A stretch of DNA of 6,742 nucleotides from an uncultured Solirubrobacteraceae bacterium (GTDB lineage: Bacteria > Actinomycetota > Thermoleophilia > Solirubrobacterales > Solirubrobacteraceae). The notes below the pieces were generated by a model. The model searched no databases. It had not been told where the DNA came from and was given only the letters and a program-made list of their open reading frames with translations. Below, piece after piece: positions 1 to 6,498 of this stretch. The translations under genes were made by a program, and so were the position numbers. Each line of letters starts with the position of its first letter. Position 1 is the stretch's first letter. The stretch covers positions 1-6,742 of the forward strand of contig CADCVT010000414.1 of assembly GCA_902806215.1 (NCBI GenBank), read 5' to 3'.

Positions 1-2
1 CG

Positions 3-446
3 GGCGCCATCACGTCCTCGGGCAACGTCTCGCACCACGCGTCGGGCACCGCGGTCGACATCGCCGCGGTCAACGGCCAGCCGATCATGGGCAACCAGGG
101 CAAGGGCTCGATCACCGACATCACGGTCCGCCGGCTGCTCACGCTCCAGGGCGCGATGCGGCCCGACCAGATCATCACGCTGATGACGTACCCGGGCGCC
201 TCGAACACCGTGGCGATGGCCGACCACGCCGATCACATCCACGTCGGGTTCCAGCCCGTCGGCGGCAACCAGAAGCTCAGCGCCTCGCAGTCCGCCGTCC
301 TCAAGCCCGGTCAGTGGCTGAAGGTCGTCGATCGTCTCAACGAGATCCAGAACCCGGTCGTGCGCAAGACGCCGTCGAAGGCGTCGATCAAGGTCACCCC
401 GAAGCGGCACGGCAACGTGCCCGCCTCGGCCAAGCGCCCGAACTGA
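3..446 (+). CDS. M15-type zinc peptidase domain protein, C-terminal part (5' end outside window)
   Basis: The reading frame is open from the left edge and ends at TGA 444-446, giving the last 147 residues of a longer protein. Numbering from the first complete codon, it shows the motif SxHxxGxAxD as S10-H-H12-A-S-G-T-A-V-D19 and, later, D77-H-I-H80. These match the zinc ligands (His, Asp, His) and the catalytic acid of the M15 / VanX / Ply500 / CwlK fold. The acid is Asp, as in the Ply500-type L-Ala-D-Glu endopeptidases, and not the Glu of VanX. By family knowledge, such enzymes cut peptidoglycan stem peptides outside the cytoplasm or during lysis. After the catalytic domain (to about residue 84) comes a tail with LKPGQWLKVVDRL and a basic, Pro/Lys-rich end, possibly wall-interacting. 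The signal peptide and N-terminal domains cannot be seen. A non-peptidase role of the same fold is possible. The gene is convergent with the acyl-CoA synthetase gene. Confidence 0.75.
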   Translation, partial: GAITSSGNVSHHASGTAVDIAAVNGQPIMGNQGKGSITDITVRRLLTLQGAMRPDQIITLMTYPGASNTVAMADHADHIHVGFQPVGGNQKLSASQSAVLKPGQWLKVVDRLNEIQNPVVRKTPSKASIKVTPKRHGNVPASAKRPN

Positions 447-470
447 GGGCCCTGCTCCAGCAATCCGCTC

Positions 471-491
471 GCATCTGGCGGCGCCAGCTGC
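471..491. terminator. Candidate hairpin between convergent genes
   Basis: In the 68-bp space between the converging stops at 446 and 515, GCATCTGGC (471-479) can pair with GCCAGCTGC (483-491) around a 3-nt loop. This gives eight pairs and one T/C mismatch. There is no T-run on either side, so it is not a classical intrinsic terminator. Its position between two convergent genes is the main argument for a transcription-ending role on either strand. Confidence 0.3.
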
Positions 492-514
492 AACCGGCTT
501 CCAGGACCAGTGCC

Positions 515-2068
515 CTAGCCGCCCGGCGCCTCGCGCTCGCGCAGCTCGATCCGGCGGATCTTGCCCGTCAGCGTCTTGGGCAGGTCGTCGACGAACTCGA
601 TCTTGCGCGGGTACGCGTAGGCCGACAGCCGCCCGCGCACGAACGTCTTGATCTCCCCCGCGAGCTCGTCCGACGGCGCGAACCCCTCGGCGAGGCAGAT
701 GAACGCCTTGACGACGTTGCCCTTGAGCTCGTCGGGAGAGGCGACCGCGGCGGCCTCGCGGACGGCCGGGTGCTCGAGGCACGCGGACTCGACCTCGAAC
801 GGGCCGATCCGGTACCCGGCCGCGATGATCACGTCGTCGGCGCGCCCGGCGTACCAGACGTAGCCGTCCTCGTCCTGCATCGCGGCGTCCTTCGTGTGGA
901 ACCACTCGCCGCCGAACGTCTCCTCGGAAGCGGCCTCGTTGCGCCAGTAGCCCAGCGGCCAGTGCGGGTTCGAGCGGGCGCGCAGGCAGATCTCCCCGCG
1001 CTCGCCGGGAGCCACCGGCTGCTCGTCCTCGTCGAGCAGCTGGACGTCCCAGCCCGGCATGACCCGGCCCATGGATCCCTCCTTCACCGGAAGCCACGGG
1101 AAGTTCGCGCACAGCGGATAGGACTCGGTCAGCCCGTAGTAGTCGAGCACGGTCAGGCCGTACTGCTCGCGGAACCACTTGATCGCCTCGGGGTTGAGCG
1201 GCTCGCCCGCCGAGCAGACGCGCCGGAAGCGCTGCGGGTACGTCGTCCCCGCGTCGGGAATGGCCATCATCGCCCGCATCGCGGTCGGCGTCGTGAAGAC
1301 GTTCGTGACCTCGTTGCGCGAGAGGAAGTCGAGCTGCCTGCGCGGGTCGAACCCGCCCTCGCGCTGCAGCACGCATTGCACCGCGCCGAGGCGCCACGGC
1401 CCGAGCAGCGGGGCGATGCCCGCGGCCCAGGCCCACTCCCCCATCCCGTGGAAGCGCTCGCCGTCCTGCACCTCGTGGCAGTACGTGAACTCCTCGTGCG
1501 CGAGCAGGTACCGGTGCGCGTGGACGATCCCCTTCGCCAGGCCCGTCGTGCCCGACGTGTAGTAGAGCTGCGCCGGGTCGTCGGCGGCGGTGTCGGCGAC
1601 GACCGGCTCGGTCGAGGCGCCGTCGAGGAGGCCTTCGTCGAGGACGAGCACGTCGCCGCCCCACGCCTCGAAGCGCGACGCGTTCGCGCGGTCGGTGACG
1701 AGCACGCGCGGCTCGGAGTCGTCGAGGCGATGCCGGATCCCGTCGTCGCCGTAGAGGACCGACATCGACAGCAGGATCGCGCCGAGCTTCCACGTCCCGA
1801 AGAAGATCGCGGCGGTCTCGGGCGTCGGCGGGAGCACGACGGCGACGCGCTCGCCCCGCTCGACGCCGTGCGCGCGCAGGACGTGCGCCGCCTGGTTCGA
1901 CAGGTCCTGCAGCTCGCCGAACGACACTTCGCGGCTCGCGCCGTCGTAGCGTTCCCACACCATCGCGAGCTTGTCGCGCGGGTGCTTGTCGCACACGTCG
2001 GTGGCGATGTTGTACCGCTCCGGGACCTGCCACTCGTGGGCCGCTACCACCTCGTCGTACGTCGGCAT
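515..2068 (-). CDS. Acyl-CoA synthetase (AMP-forming, ANL superfamily, acetyl-/medium-chain-like)
   Basis: Predicted to activate a carboxylic acid to its acyl-adenylate with ATP and transfer it to CoA, in the cytoplasm. The 517 residues match the usual length, and all core motifs are intact: P-loop YTSGTTGLAKG (170-180), CSAGEPLNPEAIKW (285-298), YYGLTES (310-316), GEWFHTKDA with D394, YAGRADDVI (406-414), the hinge/CoA segment GYRIGPFEVES (418-428), and PKTLTGK with the catalytic Lys at 503. GEPLNPE and GYRIGPFEVES are typical of the acetyl-CoA synthetase / medium-chain (ACSM) branch, but acid specificity cannot be read from sequence by eye. The ATG at 2066-2068 is preceded by a moderate GTAGGG-like ribosome site about 7 nt upstream. 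It starts 27 bp after the stop of the PHP-glycosyltransferase gene, so co-transcription is likely. Coupling to glycan acylation is inference; it may simply serve fatty-acid catabolism. Confidence 0.9.
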   Translation of the reverse strand: MPTYDEVVAAHEWQVPERYNIATDVCDKHPRDKLAMVWERYDGASREVSFGELQDLSNQAAHVLRAHGVERGERVAVVLPPTPETAAIFFGTWKLGAILLSMSVLYGDDGIRHRLDDSEPRVLVTDRANASRFEAWGGDVLVLDEGLLDGASTEPVVADTAADDPAQLYYTSGTTGLAKGIVHAHRYLLAHEEFTYCHEVQDGERFHGMGEWAWAAGIAPLLGPWRLGAVQCVLQREGGFDPRRQLDFLSRNEVTNVFTTPTAMRAMMAIPDAGTTYPQRFRRVCSAGEPLNPEAIKWFREQYGLTVLDYYGLTESYPLCANFPWLPVKEGSMGRVMPGWDVQLLDEDEQPVAPGERGEICLRARSNPHWPLGYWRNEAASEETFGGEWFHTKDAAMQDEDGYVWYAGRADDVIIAAGYRIGPFEVESACLEHPAVREAAAVASPDELKGNVVKAFICLAEGFAPSDELAGEIKTFVRGRLSAYAYPRKIEFVDDLPKTLTGKIRRIELREREAPGG

Positions 2069-2095
2069 GCGCGGACCCTACTCCCGCTCACACGA

Positions 2096-4447
2096 CTACG
2101 CGACGCGTCGCAGCTCCTCGGCGCGCCGGCCGGCGATCGCGGCGCGGTACCCGACGGCGAGCCGCCCTAGCGCCGCGTCCCACGTGCGCCCCTGGACCGT
2201 CTGGAGCGCGTTGCGGGCAAGGCGCTCGCGCAGCGGCGCGGACGCCGCCAGCTCGCAGACGGCGTCGGCGAGCTCGGTCGCGTCGGGCCCGCGCAGGAGC
2301 CCGGTGACGCCGCTGCGCACGATCGAGCACGGCCCGCCCTCCGCGACGGCGACGACCGGCAGGCCCGACGCCTGCGCCTCGAGAAGCACCTGGCCGAACG
2401 TGTCGGTGCGGCTGACGAACAGGAAGACGTCCGCGCTCGCGTACGCCGTGGCGAGCTCGTCGCCCTCGAGCCAGCCCAGGAACGTCGCGTGCTCGCCCAG
2501 GCGCTCGCGCAGCGGCTCCTGCTCGGGGCCGCCGCCGGCGAGGACGAGGTGCAGCCGCGGATCGCGCGCGCGGGCGGCGAGGAACGCGTCGGCGAGCAGG
2601 TCGGCGCCCTTCTCCTTCGTCTGGCGCCCGGCGTAGAGCACGGTGATGCGGTCGTCGCGGCCGAAGAGCGACGGGTCGCGACGCTGCGGGTCGAAGCGCT
2701 CGACGTCCACGCCGCGGTCCCAGCGGCCGATGCGCTCGTCGGCGATCCCCAGCGAGCGCAGCACCGCGTCGGATGCGGGCGACGGCGTGAGCACGTGGTC
2801 GCACCCGCGGTAGAACGCCGCGAGCGCCTGCGTGACCATCGCCTCGATGGCGACGTCGCCGGTGCGCAGCCGCGCGTAGGCGGCGAGCTCGGTGTGGTAG
2901 CTGCCGACGACCGGCAGCTCGAGCGCCCGCGCGAGCACCGCGGCGGCGACGCCGCTCGGCCCGGGCGAGACCACGTGCACGAGGTCGTAGCGGCCGTCGG
3001 CCAGCGTCTCGACGATCGCCGGGATGCTCGGCACCCCGACGCGCAGGCCCGCATAGAACGGGAGGTCGACCTCGCGCACCGCCGGCAGGCGACGGTCGAC
3101 GTTCGGGTCGGTGCCGACGATCTCGACCTCGAAGCCGGGCACGCCGCGCGCCTGGATCTCGTCGAGCGTGTGCGTCACGCCGTGCATGCCGCCGACGCCG
3201 TCGGCGACGAGCGCGACCCGCAGCGACTCCCCCGTGCGAGCGGCGAGCTTGGCCTTCTCGCGCCCGAGGAACGCGGCGGCCGGCGCGTACGGGATCGCGG
3301 GAACCGCCGCGTCGAACAACTCGCCGGCCGCAACGCCAAGCCGGGCGAGTCCGGGGACTCCCGCAGGCGCGACGGGCCCCGACTCGCTGACTGACGCTGA
3401 CGTTCCGGACTCACCGAGCGCAGAGATCAGGGCGTCGACCGCAGCCCCGAGCTTCTGCTCGTGGCGCCGCCGGGCGCGGCGCGAGAGGTCAGCGTGCGAG
3501 AAGCCGTCGGACTGCATCCATGCGAGCAGCTCGGCCCCGGTCATGTCGAGGCCCATCCCGTCGAGCCACGCTCGCAGGAGCGCCCTCGCGTCCTGAGGGC
3601 CGAGGTCGTTTCCCTCGGTCCCCCGCCGGCGGTCGCCCTCGCTGAGGACCCGCTCGACCATCTTCATCACGGCGACCGGGTCGGGCGCCGGCGCGTCGTC
3701 GGCCGCGCCGAGCGAGCGGATCGCCAGCGCCATCGCGGCGTGCGCCCACTTCGCCGCGCCGCCCTGGTCGCCGCAGGCGACGGTCCGCCCGCCGCGGACG
3801 TGCGCGAGCAGCTCGGCCGGCGTCGCCGCCGCCGGGGTCTGCGTCCACGTGCGGCCGATGTCGACGCCGGCGTGGTCGTCGCTGCCGGCGACGACGCAGC
3901 CGCCGTGCGTCTCGATGTACACCGCCGACGGGGCGTTGAGCTCGGCCGCGCGAGCGCCGTTGCGCGTCTCCCAGATGGGGAACAGCTCGGCGAGGCGGCG
4001 CCGGTGGCGCGGCGTCAGCGGCTCGGTCACCGTGTAGAACGGGTGCGCGAGCGCGGCGGCGACCTCGCGCTCGGCGAGGTACTCCGCGCAGGCCTCCACG
4101 TCGCCGTTGTGCTCCTGCAGCCACCCGTGGTCGTCGGGGGTGATGCCGTAGCAGAGGACGTGCACGGCCTGCGGCTCGCCGCGGAACCACACCGTCAGCT
4201 CCTCGCTGACGAAGGCGTCGTCGTAGCGCTCGGCCAGCTCCAGCGCGCCGTCGATCGTGTCGTGATCGGTGATCGTCACGAAGTCCATCCCGCGGCGCTT
4301 GGCCAGCGCGTAGACCTCCTCGGACGGCGTGGCGCACTCGGGCAGCCCGACGCTGCGCTGGATGCCGAGCCTCGAGGCCTCCGAGGCGGTGCTGTGGCAG
4401 TGCATGTCGACCCGGCTGGTCGACGCGGTGGTGGTCTCCTGGTTCAT
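2096..4447 (-). CDS. PHP-domain metallohydrolase fused to GT4 glycosyltransferase
   Basis: A 783-residue two-enzyme protein. The N-terminal PHP domain (about 12-245) has an apparently complete metal site: HCH (H16, H18), ITDHD (61-63), E82/E83, H96, AHPF (H135), ETRNG (160-164) and GSDDH (D190, H192). PHP domains are usually phosphoesterases. The C-terminal part (about 408-775) is a GT-B, GT4 glycosyltransferase with a G-rich N-terminal loop (417-423), SYHTE (516-520), RGVD (578-581), YAGRQTKEKG (605-614), and the donor-site motif TDTFGQVLLEAQASGLP, where D682 and E690 take the places of the EX7E glutamates. Between them, residues about 248-406 form a linker that I cannot assign. There is no signal peptide or membrane helix, so it should be cytosolic or peripheral. 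A sugar-phosphate or glycolipid substrate is inferred. The ATG at 4445-4447 has no Shine-Dalgarno; no better in-frame start precedes the HxH motif, so a leaderless or weakly initiated message is possible. The acyl-CoA synthetase gene follows after 27 bp. Confidence 0.88.
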   Translation of the reverse strand: MNQETTTASTSRVDMHCHSTASEASRLGIQRSVGLPECATPSEEVYALAKRRGMDFVTITDHDTIDGALELAERYDDAFVSEELTVWFRGEPQAVHVLCYGITPDDHGWLQEHNGDVEACAEYLAEREVAAALAHPFYTVTEPLTPRHRRRLAELFPIWETRNGARAAELNAPSAVYIETHGGCVVAGSDDHAGVDIGRTWTQTPAAATPAELLAHVRGGRTVACGDQGGAAKWAHAAMALAIRSLGAADDAPAPDPVAVMKMVERVLSEGDRRRGTEGNDLGPQDARALLRAWLDGMGLDMTGAELLAWMQSDGFSHADLSRRARRRHEQKLGAAVDALISALGESGTSASVSESGPVAPAGVPGLARLGVAAGELFDAAVPAIPYAPAAAFLGREKAKLAARTGESLRVALVADGVGGMHGVTHTLDEIQARGVPGFEVEIVGTDPNVDRRLPAVREVDLPFYAGLRVGVPSIPAIVETLADGRYDLVHVVSPGPSGVAAAVLARALELPVVGSYHTELAAYARLRTGDVAIEAMVTQALAAFYRGCDHVLTPSPASDAVLRSLGIADERIGRWDRGVDVERFDPQRRDPSLFGRDDRITVLYAGRQTKEKGADLLADAFLAARARDPRLHLVLAGGGPEQEPLRERLGEHATFLGWLEGDELATAYASADVFLFVSRTDTFGQVLLEAQASGLPVVAVAEGGPCSIVRSGVTGLLRGPDATELADAVCELAASAPLRERLARNALQTVQGRTWDAALGRLAVGYRAAIAGRRAEELRRVA

Positions 4448-4516
4448 CGACCGGGAGATTCGCCTGCTAACGGACGGGTTCTGTGTCCCGCTCGGGAAGA
4501 TCCTGTGACGCTGTCG
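4448..4516 (-). other. Non-coding leader upstream of the PHP-GT4 gene
   Basis: This 69-bp stretch between the remnant stop and the PHP-GT4 start is visibly lower in GC than the flanking genes and shows no codon periodicity. It is the natural place for a promoter of the downstream pair. I find no convincing -35/-10 pair; TTAGCA (on the minus strand, about 20 nt before the start codon) is the only weak -10-like string. No ribosome-binding site precedes the ATG. Confidence 0.25.
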
Positions 4517-4582
4517 TTATCGCGTGCGCCACACGAGCGTGCGCGTCACCGTCGTGACGTTGCCCGACGGGTCGACGGTCAG
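4517..4582 (-). pseudogene. Possible remnant: C-terminal end of an Ig-like repeat protein
   Basis: Just past the stop of the 216-codon secreted-protein gene, and in a different frame, the minus strand reads VDPSGNVTTVTRTLVWRTR and then TAA. The pattern D-x-x-G-N-x-T-T-V-T-R-T is typical of the last strand of bacterial Ig-like or HYR-type repeats in secreted actinobacterial proteins. All codons but one end in G or C, as in real genes here, and the coding-like composition stops at the TAA. Upstream, this frame runs into the out-of-frame 3' end of the neighbouring gene with no plausible protein, so only about 20 codons survive. It could be the scar of a deletion. A chance match is the alternative. 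An inverted repeat, CGTCAC-CGTC-GTGACG, lies inside it at 4544-4559. Confidence 0.4.
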
Positions 4583-5229
4583 TCGACGACCGCGTCGTTC
4601 AGCTCGGCTTCGATCTCGTCGAAGAGGCCGTAGCCCTCGAAACGCGCCGCCGCTCGGTACGAGATCCCGAGCTGATGCAGCCGCTCCCCGGCGCGCTCGA
4701 GCTTCGCGGCGGTCGTGTCCTCCTCGACCTCGTCCCCGAGCAGCTTCGTGAGCTCCGGCGGGATCTGCGGCGCCTCGGCGCGGCTCCATCCGGCCCGCGA
4801 CCACGCGTCGAGCACCGAGCACGGCTTCTCGACCCGCGGGAACGACGTGAAGAACTGGACGCCCTTCCGCCAGGCGGCCCGACCCTGGCGCAGCGCGATG
4901 TCGCTCGTCGGGATCGCCTCGAGGTCACGCACGAACTGCTGCAGCGGCGGAGCGGCGACCAGGAGCGGCTGCACGATCACGATGCCGTAGAACTCGGCGG
5001 CGCGCTCGGCGGCGTGCCGGGGCGCGCGCTCGAGCGCGCGCCGACACATAGGCACATCGATGTCGTCGAACCCGGCCCTCGCCGCCGGCGTGAGCTCCTT
5101 GACGGCGATCTTCAAACGCAGTGCGGCGTCGGCGAAGCGCTGCGCGCTCTTCGGCGGCGCCGCCTGGGAGGCGGCGGGCAGCATCAGCGCGATCAGGCAG
5201 ATCAGCGCGGTGAGGGCGCGCGCGGTCAC
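4579..5229 (-). CDS. Secreted helical protein of unknown function
   Basis: A 216-residue protein starting at GTG 5227-5229, chosen because it gives a clean signal peptide: short basic n-region (MTAR), hydrophobic core to about residue 17, and a likely signal peptidase I site after SQA (21-23). It lacks a lipobox, so the mature protein of about 193 residues should be free outside the membrane. It is rich in Ala, Glu and Arg, looks mainly helical (30-50, 62-105, 155-215), has an acidic C-terminus, and contains exactly two mature cysteines (C62, C137) that could form a disulfide. I recognise no family and no catalytic motif. It begins 27 bp after the Rv3032-like glycosyltransferase gene and is probably on the same transcript. 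No Shine-Dalgarno is visible before the GTG. A 22-bp perfect palindrome lies in codons 63-70. Confidence 0.8.
   Translation of the reverse strand: MTARALTALICLIALMLPAASQAAPPKSAQRFADAALRLKIAVKELTPAARAGFDDIDVPMCRRALERAPRHAAERAAEFYGIVIVQPLLVAAPPLQQFVRDLEAIPTSDIALRQGRAAWRKGVQFFTSFPRVEKPCSVLDAWSRAGWSRAEAPQIPPELTKLLGDEVEEDTTAAKLERAGERLHQLGISYRAAARFEGYGLFDEIEAELNDAVVD
5021..5042. repeat. 22-bp perfect palindrome inside the secreted-protein gene
   Basis: The eleven bases GGCGCGCGCTC (5021-5031) are followed immediately by their exact reverse complement GAGCGCGCGCC (5032-5042), centred on CTCGAG. It falls in codons 63-70 (R-R-A-L-E-R-A-P). It has no spacer, so it would fold as a very GC-rich hairpin with a minimal loop, or act as a symmetric binding site. 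Alternating GC codons for Arg and Ala make such runs easier to get by chance. Confidence 0.6.
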
Positions 5230-5256
5230 TGCGGCGCAGAGTAGAGAGCCGCGCCG

Positions 5257-6480
5257 TCAGACGCGCTGCGTGCTCGGGCTGAGCAGCTCGGCGTAGAGCT
5301 CGCTCGTGCGCTGGGCGACGTCGGCCCAGTCGAAGCGCAGGACGTGCTCGCGGCCCTCGGCCGACAGTCGCGCGTGGAGGTGATCGTCGGACAGGACGCG
5401 CTCCATCGTGCGCGCGAGCGCGCGCGAGTCGCGGGAGCGGAACCGCAGGCCGACGGCGCGCGGGACGACCTCGCGGAGGCCGCCGGTGTCGGCGGCGATG
5501 CACGGGCAGCCCGACGCCATCGCCTCGAGCGCGACGAGCCCGAACGGCTCGTACAGCGACGGGATCACGCACAGGTCGGCGATCCGGTAGAGCCCGTGGA
5601 GCGCGTCGTCGCCGAGCCAGCCGGCGAACGTGCCGTGCCAGTTCAGCCCGAGTCGCAGCGCCTGGACCTTCAGCTCGGCCTCGTGCGTGCCCGTGCCGGC
5701 GACGAGGAAGCGGACCTTGCCGACGCGGCGGATGACGTCGGGCAGCGCCTCGAGCGCGTCCTGGAAGCCCTTCTCGTAGACGAGCCGGCCCGCGAGCAGG
5801 ACGAGCTTCTCGTCGGGCGCGGCGTAGCGGGCGCGCAGGCCGTCGAGGTCGTCGGGCACGTGGAGGTCGGACGGGTCGATCCCGTTGTTGATGACCGTGA
5901 CGCGCTCGGACGGCAAGTCGAACACGTCGGCGATGTGGCCCTGCATGTACTGCGAGCAGGCGATGACGCGGTCGGCGCGGTGGACCATCCGCCGCTCGAC
6001 GCCGTGGATGTGCGACTGCGGGTGCTTGTCGACCCAGCCCTGGTGGCGGCCGTGCTCGGTGGCGTGGACGGTGACGACCCACGGGACGCACATGCGGCGG
6101 GCGAGACGCTCGGACGCGACAGCGACGAGCCAGTCGTGGGAGTGCACGACGTCGAAGTCGAACCGCTCGTGCAGCGCGTCTCCGGCCGCGAGCATGTCCG
6201 CGTTCATCTGGTGGACCCAGGCGAGGAAGGCGTCGAGGTCGTCGCGCGGGAAGCTCGGCTCGCGCACGCGGTGCACGGTGACGCCGTGGCGCTCCTCCTC
6301 GGCGGGAGCGTGGTCGCCGCCGCGCGTGAGGACGTGGACCTCGGTGCCGGCCGCGGCCAGGCGCTCGGTCAGCTTGCGAACGTGACGGGCGAGCCCGCCC
6401 TCCACGATCGGCGGGAACTCCCAGCTCACGATCAGGACACGGGCCGCCACGGCAGACCGGAAATCTACCGGGTCGCCCAC
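5257..6480 (-). CDS. GT4 glycosyltransferase, Rv3032-like alpha-1,4-glucan synthase
   Basis: A 407-residue GT-B enzyme predicted to add glucose to an alpha-1,4-glucan in the cytoplasm. Landmarks: VSWEFPPIVEGGLARHV (18-34, acceptor/donor glycine loop), VVHSHDWLVA (111-120), VHATEHGRHQGWV (138-150), INNGID (197-202), AGRLVYEKG (230-238), and the EX7E donor motif YEPFGLVALEA with E311 and E319. From memory, the VSWE-PP, HATE-GRH-GWV, RL-YEKG and YEPFGLVALEA blocks parallel mycobacterial Rv3032, an alpha-glucan synthase implicated in methylglucose lipopolysaccharide and glycogen formation. Donor preference cannot be read here. It begins 18 bp after the treY-like gene, and the secreted-protein gene follows after 27 bp. 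The GTG at 6480 gives a non-conserved MGDPVDFRSA lead. An in-frame GTG at 6448-6450 would start directly at the first beta-strand, as in relatives, and may be the true start. Neither has a clear ribosome site. Confidence 0.88.
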   Translation of the reverse strand: MGDPVDFRSAVAARVLIVSWEFPPIVEGGLARHVRKLTERLAAAGTEVHVLTRGGDHAPAEEERHGVTVHRVREPSFPRDDLDAFLAWVHQMNADMLAAGDALHERFDFDVVHSHDWLVAVASERLARRMCVPWVVTVHATEHGRHQGWVDKHPQSHIHGVERRMVHRADRVIACSQYMQGHIADVFDLPSERVTVINNGIDPSDLHVPDDLDGLRARYAAPDEKLVLLAGRLVYEKGFQDALEALPDVIRRVGKVRFLVAGTGTHEAELKVQALRLGLNWHGTFAGWLGDDALHGLYRIADLCVIPSLYEPFGLVALEAMASGCPCIAADTGGLREVVPRAVGLRFRSRDSRALARTMERVLSDDHLHARLSAEGREHVLRFDWADVAQRTSELYAELLSPSTQRV

Positions 6481-6498
6481 CCGTACGTCGACCGCCGG

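Noticed and set aside
314..2170. A 618-codon open frame on the + strand across the acyl-CoA synthetase gene
   Set aside because: It is antisense to a gene with every ANL motif. Its product is Arg/Ala/Pro/Val-rich with no domain, as expected from the mirrored third-position bias of GC-rich DNA.
4521..4560. Short inverted and direct repeats (CGTGCGC twice; CGTCAC/GTGACG) as a possible terminator or operator
   Set aside because: They lie within the coding-like Ig-type fragment, there is no T-run, and the stems are short. Noted under the remnant, not as a regulatory site.
2489..4633. Long + strand frames (2489-3394 and 3461-4633) opposite the PHP-GT4 gene
   Set aside because: Low-complexity Arg/Ala-rich translations antisense to a well-supported gene; no motif and no start signal.
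5411..5426. Tandem CGCGCGAG repeated twice
   Set aside because: It encodes Ala/Arg/Leu residues of the GT4 helix; two units of a GC-rich 8-mer are expected from codon bias.
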